Positions 15,670 to 22,476 of a DNA stretch of 34,653 nucleotides are shown here, piece after piece. The stretch comes from an uncultured Mycoplasmatota bacterium (GTDB lineage: Bacteria; Bacillota_I; Bacilli_A; RF39; UBA660). Position 1 is the first letter of the stretch. Each line of letters starts with the position of its first letter. The stretch lies in assembly GCA_900544625.1 (NCBI GenBank), contig UQVR01000012.1, forward strand, positions 1-34,653, given 5' to 3'. The notes beneath the pieces were generated by a model that saw nothing but the letters and a program-made list of their open reading frames with translations, made no database searches and was not told where the DNA came from. Both the position numbers and the translations under genes were made by a program.

Positions 15670-16221
15670 TTATTTATTTTTTATATAAAATTCTATTTCA
15701 CTAACTAAATCATTATTTTTTTCAACCATAATTGTTTGTATACCTAATGCATTTGCACCATTTACATTTTTTATATTATCATCCAAAAATAATAATTCAT
15801 TTGCATTTATTTTATATTTATCTAATATAAACTCATAAAAATCTAACTTAGGTTTTATTCTGTTTATCTCAGCAGATATAATTAAATCATCTAAATAGTT
15901 TATATCAAAATGACTATTAATAAATTCTTTTACAAAGGATACATGATTAGTTGCAACAACAATTTTTACCTTACTATTTATTTTTTTAATTTTTTTAAAT
16001 ATTTCCTTCTCTTTTACTTTATATAATTTATTAATTAATATTTTTGTAATATTTACTATATTTTCTTCATTACAAACAATTTCTTTTGCTTTCTTAAGAT
16101 AATCATCATCGCTTAAATTAGGTCCAAATAATCTTTCTAATTTTTCTTCTTCATTCGATAAAACAATGTCTCTTTCATTAACCAAAACTCCTACTAAATC
16201 AAACGCAATAACTTTAATCAT
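15670..16221 (-). CDS. HAD-superfamily hydrolase
   Basis: The protein has 183 residues. Motif I is AFDLVGVLV: the nucleophile Asp is present, but the second Asp of the usual DxD is replaced, as in the FDLGGVL subgroup of HAD-IA proteins. Motif II is VVATNH, motif III contains the Lys of KPKLDFYEFIL, and motif IV is LLFLDDN. The helical cap is short. Such enzymes are phosphatases of sugar phosphates or nucleotides. The gene starts 3 bases after the RdgB-like gene and belongs to the deaminase operon. The substrate is unknown. Confidence 0.8.
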   Translation of the reverse strand: MIKVIAFDLVGVLVNERDIVLSNEEEKLERLFGPNLSDDDYLKKAKEIVCNEENIVNITKILINKLYKVKEKEIFKKIKKINSKVKIVVATNHVSFVKEFINSHFDINYLDDLIISAEINRIKPKLDFYEFILDKYKINANELLFLDDNIKNVNGANALGIQTIMVEKNNDLVSEIEFYIKNK

Positions 16222-16223
16222 AG

Positions 16224-16778
16224 TTAATTTTCTTTTAAGAATTCTGCAAGTTCTTTATAACCATCAGTATTCCAAACATGACATCTTTCATCATCATTAT
16301 AGTTTCCCATTGTTTTATCATATCCTTCTGGAATAAAGATAAAATCCCAACTCCAACCAAAGGTTCCTGATTTTTCTTTTGCAATTGTACCTTTTGTAAT
16401 TGATTTGAATACTATCGGACTTTTTCCATATTCACAATAAGCAAAAGCTTCAATAAAACAAGCATTTCTATTTTCTACATTTTCCAGAAGTTTAAGAAGT
16501 CCATCTTCACCAATTCTTTCATCAACATAATGAGTATAAGGACCAGGAAAACCACCTAAAGCCTCAACAAATAAACCAGTATCATTTTTTAAAACATTAC
16601 ATTTAAGTTTTTCACTAGCTTCTTTGGCAGAATGCATTGCAATATCTTCAACACTATCTGCTTGAATTTCAGTTGTTTCCATTTTAACGTGGTTAACCTC
16701 AATCCCTAAAGGTTCCAATATTTGTTTGGCACTTAAAATTTTTGACCAATTCCCTGTTACAAAAGTTATTTTCTTCAT
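16224..16778 (-). CDS. RdgB/HAM1-like non-canonical purine NTP pyrophosphatase
   Basis: The protein has 184 residues. It begins with the HAM1 signature FVTGNWSK (TGNxxK) and contains KNDTGLFVEALGGFPGPYTHYV, TKGTIA and FGWSWDFIFIPEG, all typical of the ITPase fold. The family removes ITP, XTP or dITP from the pool by releasing pyrophosphate. The usual SHR(G/A) near the C-terminus is replaced by DERCHVWNTDGY, so it belongs to a divergent subgroup whose base preference may differ. ATG 16778 lies 50 bases after the GNAT gene. It fits the nucleotide-cleaning theme of the operon. Confidence 0.85.
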   Translation of the reverse strand: MKKITFVTGNWSKILSAKQILEPLGIEVNHVKMETTEIQADSVEDIAMHSAKEASEKLKCNVLKNDTGLFVEALGGFPGPYTHYVDERIGEDGLLKLLENVENRNACFIEAFAYCEYGKSPIVFKSITKGTIAKEKSGTFGWSWDFIFIPEGYDKTMGNYNDDERCHVWNTDGYKELAEFLKEN

Positions 16779-16828
16779 TTAAATCATCTCCTTATCTATG
16801 ATTGTATCAAACTTTTGAGTAAAAATCA

Positions 16829-17332
16829 TTAATTAATTTCTTTTTCATAATAATTTACTACTACTATTTCACCATCAGCATATTTACAATAACCTGTTTT
16901 AATATATTTAGTAAATCCCCAATTAAAGTATATTTGTATATTTCTAACCTCTTTTGGCTCAACTCCTAGAGTTAAAGACTTAAATCCCTTACTTTTTAAA
17001 TCATTCTCCATAAACTTATATAGTTTAGAAAAATATCCTTGATTTTCATATTCTTTATTTGTTCTAAATGCTGACAAATAAGCTTTACCATTATCAACCA
17101 AATCATCTTTATTTTCCATACAAGTATCTTTACTAGATACAATCGCAGTGGCCTCAGTAATAATTTTTCCATCAAGTATTCCCATATAAACAATTCTAGT
17201 ATCCATATTACTTAAAGAATGTTCTTTATATATTTTCCATTCTTCAGAATAATTATGTCTTTTTATCTCTTCGTCCCATTTTTCTATAATTTGGTTTTTA
17301 TTTGCTATAATACATTTATAATTATCTAACAT
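16829..17332 (-). CDS. GNAT-family N-acetyltransferase
   Basis: The protein has 167 residues. The second half shows the GNAT core: strand 4 YLSAFRTNKEYENQGYFSKLY (a modified Q/RxxGxG/A acetyl-CoA loop as NQGYFSKL), then LKSKGFKSLTLGVEPKEVRNIQIYFNWGF. It would transfer an acetyl group from acetyl-CoA to an unknown amine. ATG 17332 follows ATGAGG. It lies 7 bases after the previous GNAT gene and so is co-transcribed. Confidence 0.75.
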   Translation of the reverse strand: MLDNYKCIIANKNQIIEKWDEEIKRHNYSEEWKIYKEHSLSNMDTRIVYMGILDGKIITEATAIVSSKDTCMENKDDLVDNGKAYLSAFRTNKEYENQGYFSKLYKFMENDLKSKGFKSLTLGVEPKEVRNIQIYFNWGFTKYIKTGYCKYADGEIVVVNYYEKEIN

Positions 17333-17339
17333 ATTAACC

Positions 17340-17822
17340 TCATATTTTCTTTATATCCATTAAACATCTTGTATGATATCCTTCAGATTCATAAAATCTA
17401 ATAGCATTTTTATTATAAGCAAATACTTCAATACTAATATATTCACATTCAATACTCTTAAAATATTTTTCCATTACTTGCATTAACTCCTTGCCAATAC
17501 CTTTACCTCTTATATTCTTAGATACAACAAGTTCAGTAACTACTCCACATTTTGGACATTTATAATCTAAATAATCATACTCATCATATTTTCTAACCAC
17601 TCCCATTATTAAGCCGACTACTTTTTCATCTTCAATAGCTAAAAAGCATTTACCATTATTTTCATTTACTTCTTCTAAATCTAATAACGCCATTTTATCT
17701 TTATATTCTGGATGCAATTGATCTAAATTATCTTCATCAATACTTAAAATATATTCTTCTAACTCTACTAATAAATTTTTTACATCATTAAGATATTTTT
17801 CTTCATATTCTATTATTTTCAT
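17340..17822 (-). CDS. GNAT-family N-acetyltransferase
   Basis: The protein has 160 residues. The acetyl-CoA loop is canonical: LVVSKNIRGKGIGKELMQ (RGKGIG), followed by YISIEVFAYNKNAIRFYESEGY. An unusual CPKC pair (YKCPKCGVV, about residues 88-96) precedes the loop. The substrate is unknown. Its ATG overlaps the stop of the upstream GNAT-transglutaminase gene (ATGA), so the two are translationally coupled. Confidence 0.85.
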   Translation of the reverse strand: MKIIEYEEKYLNDVKNLLVELEEYILSIDEDNLDQLHPEYKDKMALLDLEEVNENNGKCFLAIEDEKVVGLIMGVVRKYDEYDYLDYKCPKCGVVTELVVSKNIRGKGIGKELMQVMEKYFKSIECEYISIEVFAYNKNAIRFYESEGYHTRCLMDIKKI

Positions 17823-18892
17823 ATTACCTCCATATTTAAACTATTTACATATTTATTAAAATCTTTAAAAGACAACCCACTTTCTATATTATAAATTTCT
17901 GTTAAAGGTCTAGGAATACCTTCAGAAAGTTCAACATAATACTTATTTATCTTTTCTTTTGCAACATCTTCACTTTCATACTCATATATTCCAATATTAT
18001 ACCAATTTGCATGTTCTATATGATAAACTTTATTATTAATAAAACATAATATAAAAGCATGCATGTGTTCTTCTTTATCTAATTCATTAAAGTCATCTGG
18101 TTCATAAATTCTTGTTACAAACATTTTATTAGTTACATTAATTTTATCTAATAAATAATGCATCAAATTAACTTGTTCAATACAAGTTCCAATTCCATGA
18201 GATAAGATATCATCAATAGTCATAGTTCTATATAGCTTTCTAAAGTTCTTCATATTACCAATATGCACTTCACCATTTATATCTATCCATCCATATCTAA
18301 TATTATCTTTCATAAAATCTATTACATCATAAATATTGTTTACTTTTGTTATATCAGGTAATACTTTACTTGTATTTATTCTTACAATAACTCCATCAAC
18401 ATCATTATCAAATTTTTTCCATTTTGTTTCTTTGTAAATTTCAAACCCTAAACCCAAAAATAATTCTAAAGTATGCTCTCTTTCTTTTTCAAAAGTATCA
18501 TATAAATATTTTATTCCATTTTTATTTGCTTCACGAACTAATAACCTTAACGCATCTTTTGCATATCCTTTACTTCTGCATTTAGATTCTATCAAAATTC
18601 CACATTCATAAATATCATCTATTTCATTATAATGATAATTTACATATCCAATATACTCATTAATATCACAATCTTTTATATAAGCAAAATATCTTTTATC
18701 ATCAATTAATATCTTAAACCAATTTTCTTTATTAAACTCTATACAACCAGTTTTATAATCATAACCACTATATGTTACCTCATAACCGGCATTATAGCTC
18801 ATTGTTTTTGCATCACTTTCTAATTTTTCTTTATAAAAATATTCATTCTCCTTAGGAATAACTAACTTATATTTTTCATTATACTCTATCAT
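17819..18892 (-). CDS. GNAT-transglutaminase-like fusion protein
   Basis: The protein has 357 residues in two parts. Residues ~1-175 look like a GNAT domain: GYVNYHY, GILIESKCRSKGYAKDALRLLVREA (acetyl-CoA loop) and LFLGLGFEIYKE. Residues ~185-357 resemble a transglutaminase-like/cysteine-protease fold: a Cys in HGIGTCIEQVNLMHYLL, a His in EEHMHAFILCF and a following IEHANW segment, a plausible Cys-His-acid set. This pairing is unusual; I know of no described enzyme with it. It overlaps the deaminase gene by 14 bases and the next GNAT by 4. Protein or peptide modification is possible but speculative. Confidence 0.7.
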   Translation of the reverse strand: MIEYNEKYKLVIPKENEYFYKEKLESDAKTMSYNAGYEVTYSGYDYKTGCIEFNKENWFKILIDDKRYFAYIKDCDINEYIGYVNYHYNEIDDIYECGILIESKCRSKGYAKDALRLLVREANKNGIKYLYDTFEKEREHTLELFLGLGFEIYKETKWKKFDNDVDGVIVRINTSKVLPDITKVNNIYDVIDFMKDNIRYGWIDINGEVHIGNMKNFRKLYRTMTIDDILSHGIGTCIEQVNLMHYLLDKINVTNKMFVTRIYEPDDFNELDKEEHMHAFILCFINNKVYHIEHANWYNIGIYEYESEDVAKEKINKYYVELSEGIPRPLTEIYNIESGLSFKDFNKYVNSLNMEVI

Positions 18893-19631
18893 AACCCCAC
18901 CAATCAGGGATTAATTCCTCCAACTTAACAATTTTTTTAGTTTTTTCATTCATTAGTATTTCTATATTTTTACTATTTTTAGAAAGTTGCATTAAATATT
19001 CTCGACATGCTCCACAAGGAGAGGCTACTTCTCCGCGTGAATCAATACAAACCAATTTTAAAATTTCATTTTCACCATTTGTTATCATATTAGCAATAGC
19101 ATTTCTTTCAGCACACATTCCAAGTGAACTAGAGGTATCAATACATACTCCAGTATAAATATGATGGTTTTTAGTAAGAATTGCAGCTCCAACACCTCCA
19201 GCACTAATCATTTTCGAAACTCGTCTACCATTTCTTACATTTTTAGCTTTTTCATATAATTCATCCCAAATAGTATTTTCATTATATAAATATTCAATAT
19301 GAATAGCACAAACACCAAAACTTTTTATTGATTCTTCATATCCATCTAGTTTATAAACATTTTTAATGGCTTCATCATAATCATTTGTACTTGATGTTGT
19401 ATATCTGGTTCCTTCTAAAGTTAATAATTCTTCAAGACTCTTATAGTAATTTACTTCTTTTACTTCTGTATAAAAAATACCTAAATTATTACTTGTAAAT
19501 TCTATTATGTCATTTTTGTTAATCTTACCATAATCTATTTTTTCATCTTTATTTGCCCTAATTTCAATTCTTTTAGTTTTATTTTTGATAGCTAGAGCTG
19601 CCCTATCATTAATATTTAATTTGTATACCAT
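18879..19631 (-). CDS. ASCH domain-cytidine deaminase fusion
   Basis: The protein has 250 residues. Residues ~1-95 match an ASCH/PUA-like fold: KTKRIEIRANKDEK, then KINKNDIIEFTS. Residues ~120-250 are a cytidine-deaminase domain with both zinc motifs, CAERNAIANM (the Glu is the proton shuttle) and SPCGACREYL, ending IPDWWGY. It would deaminate cytidine or a cytosine-containing compound. ATG 19631 follows GGAGG at ideal spacing; the longer upstream frame would run through a terminator hairpin. It is the first gene of a seven-gene set and lies directly behind a leader-peptide attenuator. Whether its substrate is a nucleoside or an antibiotic such as a blasticidin-like compound cannot be told. 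Confidence 0.85.
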   Translation of the reverse strand: MVYKLNINDRAALAIKNKTKRIEIRANKDEKIDYGKINKNDIIEFTSNNLGIFYTEVKEVNYYKSLEELLTLEGTRYTTSSTNDYDEAIKNVYKLDGYEESIKSFGVCAIHIEYLYNENTIWDELYEKAKNVRNGRRVSKMISAGGVGAAILTKNHHIYTGVCIDTSSSLGMCAERNAIANMITNGENEILKLVCIDSRGEVASPCGACREYLMQLSKNSKNIEILMNEKTKKIVKLEELIPDWWGYDRV

Positions 19632-19646
19632 TTTTCCTCCAATTTC

Positions 19647-19670
19647 AAAAAAATTCTGCTCAATGCAGAA
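19647..19670 (-). terminator. Conditional terminator in the deaminase leader
   Basis: The minus-strand RNA forms TTCTGC/GCAGAA around a 5-base loop followed by seven Us (19647-19653). It stands between the leader peptide and the deaminase start. Its 5' arm, TTCTGCATT, is also complementary to AATGCAGAA inside the leader ORF. Confidence 0.7.
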
Positions 19671-19785
19671 CTTTCTCAAAAATGAAATGATATTTAAATA
19701 TATTTTAAATAGCACAAAGTGTGATTAATTCTGCATTACATTTTTTTATTATTTGTAAATTTTTCATCTTAATCACACTCCTTTC
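19654..19785 (-). promoter_or_regulatory. Putative ribosome-controlled transcription attenuator
   Basis: Four RNA segments in 5'-3' order: 1, GTGTGATTAA (19778-19769); 2a, AATGCAGAA (19737-19729), with 2b, TTAATCACAC (19728-19719), adjoining it; 3, TTCTGCATT (19670-19662); 4, GCAGAA (19659-19654) plus seven Us. 1 pairs perfectly with 2b, 2a with 3, and 3 with 4. Stem 1:2b traps 2a in its loop and lets terminator 3:4 form. A ribosome stalled early in the leader covers segment 1 and frees 2a to pair with 3, giving read-through. A ribosome that completes the leader masks 2a/2b and restores termination. This is a logical reading; no folding was run. Confidence 0.6.
19705..19767 (-). CDS. 20-residue leader peptide
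   Basis: A 20-codon frame begins MKNLQIIKK and ends ITLCAI. It has a strong AAAGGAG ribosome site (19778-19784) about 10 bases upstream, better than those of many real genes here. It lies between a consensus promoter and a terminator. Codons 11-13 (Asn-Ala-Glu) contain the sequence that can pair with the terminator's 5' arm, and the next 10 bases pair with the region just behind the ribosome site. No membrane or enzyme feature is visible, so its likely role is regulatory through ribosome position. Confidence 0.65.
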   Translation of the reverse strand: MKNLQIIKKCNAELITLCAI

Positions 19786-19805
19786 ATTGAATAACTTACA
19801 TTAAC

Positions 19806-19834
19806 AATATATTATATATTATTCACTGTGTCAA
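19806..19834 (-). promoter_or_regulatory. Promoter of the leader peptide/deaminase operon
   Basis: On the minus strand, TTGACA (19829-19834) and TATATT (19806-19811) are separated by 17 bases. The start is expected near 19799, about 32 bases before the leader ATG. Confidence 0.75.
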
Positions 19835-19841
19835 TGTTTTT

Positions 19842-20026
19842 TCAATGTTTATTTAATATTTTTTCAAGAATCATAGTTTTTACACCAATTCCCATTCCTT
19901 CAAAAAACTTAATAGCATGTTCATTAAATGCCCACACATTAAGTTTAACTGAAGAACAATTATTAGAAAAAAGGATAAAAAATCTTTTTCACCATATTTA
20001 ACGATATAAATTTTATTCATAACCAT
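19842..20026 (-). pseudogene. GNAT acetyltransferase remnant
   Basis: One minus frame gives SVKLNVWAFNEHAIKFFEGMGIGVKTMILEKIL, the typical GNAT C-terminal pattern (LNVWxxNxxAIxFYExxGF). Upstream, an ATG (20026 or 20020) opens a different frame (MNKIYIVKYGEKDF). The two do not join, and the acetyl-CoA loop is missing, so the gene has suffered a frameshift and a deletion. It fills the gap between the CYTH gene and the deaminase promoter; nothing else is seen there. Confidence 0.6.
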
Positions 20027-20036
20027 TAAAACACTG

Positions 20037-20603
20037 TTATTTTTTCAAAACTTCTTTTAACATCAATTCAGCTTTTTTTACAAAGAAATTACTTTCATCA
20101 ATAGGTAAATTATAACTTAATAAATCACTCTTCATTTCATCTACACTTATTCCATTATTTTCATCTGATTCCATTTCAATAAATATATATTTATCATTTA
20201 CAAGTTGTACAGCCAATTTATTTTTTCCATTTGTATAAACAATACAATCATCATTAATATCAAACATTCTCTTATAATGGATAGTTTCCATAAATCTAAC
20301 TGCTTTATCAACATCTGTAATTGGGCACTTTACTTTACCTTGTTCTAATATATCTCCATTAGTATCATACTTTTTATATTTATATAATAATTCCATTTCA
20401 AAGCCAATGATATTTCTTACTAAAATACAATTCTTTAAAATTTCTAAATAACTCATATTAGAAATATCAATTCTTTCGTCTAACATATACACATCATTTA
20501 AAGTATACTCTTCATCAATTTGAAATCCCTTTTCTTTTAATTCTTTTTGTAGTGTTTCATAATCACTTTTTACTAATACAGTAATTTCAGTTTCCATTTG
20601 CAT
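20037..20603 (-). CDS. CYTH-like domain protein
   Basis: The protein has 188 residues. The start METEITVLVKSDYETLQKELKEKGF and the segment MELLYKYKKYDTNGDILEQGKVKCPI resemble the CYTH (adenylate cyclase IV/thiamine triphosphatase) tunnel fold, with alternating charged strands. The hallmark ExExK near the N-terminus is degenerate (ETEITVLVK), so catalysis is uncertain. Known members hydrolyse triphosphates such as thiamine triphosphate or tripolyphosphate, or cyclise ATP. It starts at an ATG 2 bases after the Nudix stop, with GGGAGG upstream, so the two are coupled. Confidence 0.65.
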   Translation of the reverse strand: MQMETEITVLVKSDYETLQKELKEKGFQIDEEYTLNDVYMLDERIDISNMSYLEILKNCILVRNIIGFEMELLYKYKKYDTNGDILEQGKVKCPITDVDKAVRFMETIHYKRMFDINDDCIVYTNGKNKLAVQLVNDKYIFIEMESDENNGISVDEMKSDLLSYNLPIDESNFFVKKAELMLKEVLKK

Positions 20604-20605
20604 AA

Positions 20606-21118
20606 TTATTTTATCCTCCCATATTCTTCTAAAGCAATAATCATATCTTTTGATATTATTTCGTTATCTTTATGATTTGAAATATTTTCTTTTATAATAT
20701 CAATTGCATTATTTAAATCAATATTTATTAATTCAAAATGTTTATTTATTTCACTTTCAGTATAATTAACATTTTCTAAATCTGGTAATTTGTTAGTTTC
20801 AACGGCATAATAATAAATATCACTTTCTCTATTTTCACCCTTATCTGGATAGTCTTTATTTAAATAAATTATTTTTAAAAATGGATCATTTATTACTTCA
20901 CTATCTAACTCTATACCGGTTTCTTCTTTTACTTCTCTTTTTAAAGTATCAATTAATTTTTCATTATCTTCTTTATGTCCCCCGATAAACATAAAACATC
21001 CATCTTCATTCCCAATTAATAACTTACCATTATTTATCAATAATACTTTTATTCTTACGCTTATACTCGTTATATCACTTAAATTAATATTATCATTATT
21101 ATATATTATTTCTTTCAT
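20606..21118 (-). CDS. Nudix hydrolase
   Basis: The protein has 170 residues with a complete Nudix box, GGHKEDNEKLIDTLKREVKEETGI. It would cleave a nucleoside diphosphate derivative with Mg2+. The N-terminal strand (RIKVLLINNGKLLIGN) and the C-terminal helical tail are intact. It closely parallels the broken copy at 15439-15654, so the two probably come from one subfamily. It lies between an S51 peptidase gene (15 bases upstream) and the CYTH gene, in the operon started by the promoter at 22443-22471. Confidence 0.85.
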   Translation of the reverse strand: MKEIIYNNDNINLSDITSISVRIKVLLINNGKLLIGNEDGCFMFIGGHKEDNEKLIDTLKREVKEETGIELDSEVINDPFLKIIYLNKDYPDKGENRESDIYYYAVETNKLPDLENVNYTESEINKHFELINIDLNNAIDIIKENISNHKDNEIISKDMIIALEEYGRIK

Positions 21119-21133
21119 TATTTTATCAGCTCC

Positions 21134-21751
21134 TTAATTAATTTTGATTATATTTTCTTTATCTATTTTAAAAGAATCACCAATAAATTCAATTTGTTTA
21201 TCATCTATTTTTATAAATGAATTATTTGGTAAAGCAATTAAAGATTTTAATCTGCTTACCGTTTTTACTTCTTCTACAAAATATTCATTAGTTATATCAA
21301 AATGAGGATATACATTAATATCTGTTAAGCCAATACCATCATACATTTCTACTTTTTCACTATAATCATTAAAATAGATTGCTTCTTTACTCAAGTTTAT
21401 AGCTCCGGCACTTACTCCAATTACAACTTTTGCTTTATTAATTATATTTTTTAGATTAATTTTATTTATAATTTCAATTTGATTGATTGGATTACCTCCC
21501 ATTAAAAAAATTACATCATAACTCTTTAATTCATCGTCTAGACCAGTCAAATAACATTCACTAAAACTAACCTCAATACTTTTAAGCCAATTAATAATTT
21601 TATCTTTATAAATAATATATTTTTCTTTATCATAATCTCCAGGAACAAATAAGATACTTTTACAAGTTTTTAAATCTATACTTAAATATTTAATCTGTTG
21701 TTCATTAAAACCATTAACTTTATCAACATTACTAAACAAATACTTTATCAT
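21134..21751 (-). CDS. Peptidase S51 (dipeptidase E-like) family protein, copy 1
   Basis: The protein has 205 residues. It has the class I glutamine-amidotransferase-like fold with IFLMGGNPINQ and the nucleophile turn GVSAGAINLS (catalytic Ser), followed by YPHFD. Known S51 members cleave Asp-X dipeptides or cyanophycin; the substrate here is not evident. Its ATG overlaps the stop of the second S51 gene (ATGA), so the pair is translationally coupled. The two paralogues are divergent in sequence, suggesting distinct substrates rather than a recent duplication. Confidence 0.8.
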   Translation of the reverse strand: MIKYLFSNVDKVNGFNEQQIKYLSIDLKTCKSILFVPGDYDKEKYIIYKDKIINWLKSIEVSFSECYLTGLDDELKSYDVIFLMGGNPINQIEIINKINLKNIINKAKVVIGVSAGAINLSKEAIYFNDYSEKVEMYDGIGLTDINVYPHFDITNEYFVEEVKTVSRLKSLIALPNNSFIKIDDKQIEFIGDSFKIDKENIIKIN

Positions 21752-22419
21752 TTATAGATTCCCACTTTTCCAAATAATTCTATTTCATTATTTTCTCTAT
21801 TTAAAATTAATGCCCCATCATTATATATTGCATAAAGAGTTTTATTTTTTTCTTTAGCTATTTTTTCTAAAGAATTCAAATATAATCTATTATTTATAGT
21901 ATGAACATCTATATAAAATGAATCATTTAAAACGCCAAAACCATCATACCAAGCAAAATATTTATAATAATTATTTCTAGCAGTTATAAAATATCTTTTA
22001 AAATGCAAACAAGCACCAGCAGACTCTCCGATTATTATTCCTTTAAAATGTTTTATTTCATAAAGTATTTCAGTTTCTTGAACTACCTTACTAAAAAACA
22101 TTTCAGGATTGCCTCCAGGTAAAACTAATAAATCTGCATTATTTATTATGTTTTTAAAGTTAGAAGTATCTTTTTCATAACAATTTAAAATAGTTATATT
22201 TTCTTTTTTTATGCCTAGTTCTAACAAAGAATTAATATATTTATTATACTTCTTTTCTCCTTCTTTAAAATATTCATTTACTAACCTATCATAATCAAGT
22301 TCAACTGGAAAAGCCCATGGTATAACTACAACCTTCATATTTTCATTAACTATTTCTTTTAACCTATTCTTTATTAAAGGAAAACCAAACTCAATCTTAC
22401 TTAATAATACACTATACAT
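21748..22419 (-). CDS. Peptidase S51-like family protein, copy 2
   Basis: The protein has 223 residues. Motifs: LLVLPGGNPEMFF and the nucleophile turn IIGESAGACLHFK, both positioned as in S51 peptidases. The C-terminus (YAIYNDGALILNRENNEIELFGKVG) has the usual final strands. It is the first gene of an operon (S51, S51, Nudix, CYTH) behind a near-consensus promoter. A GGTGAT site precedes the ATG. The substrate is unknown. Confidence 0.75.
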   Translation of the reverse strand: MYSVLLSKIEFGFPLIKNRLKEIVNENMKVVVIPWAFPVELDYDRLVNEYFKEGEKKYNKYINSLLELGIKKENITILNCYEKDTSNFKNIINNADLLVLPGGNPEMFFSKVVQETEILYEIKHFKGIIIGESAGACLHFKRYFITARNNYYKYFAWYDGFGVLNDSFYIDVHTINNRLYLNSLEKIAKEKNKTLYAIYNDGALILNRENNEIELFGKVGIYK

Positions 22420-22442
22420 ATAATCACCTTCACTTTACTTAA

Positions 22443-22471
22443 AGTATACAATAAAACTAAAATATTGCCAA
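22443..22471 (-). promoter_or_regulatory. Promoter of the S51-Nudix-CYTH operon
   Basis: On the minus strand, TTGGCA (22466-22471) and TATACT (22443-22448) are separated by 17 bases, with the start expected near 22436, just before the ATG at 22419. It begins only a few bases after the helicase stop codon. Confidence 0.65.
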
Positions 22472-22476
22472 GACTT

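Noticed and set aside
16802..16817. GTATCAAACTTTTGAG as a third XRE operator
   Set aside because: Only one half-site matches; the other half does not form the palindrome, and it lies upstream of the RdgB gene inside an operon.
16996..17193. Minus-strand 65-codon frame inside the GNAT gene
   Set aside because: It is an alternate frame of the GNAT gene at 16829-17332 and shows no domain.
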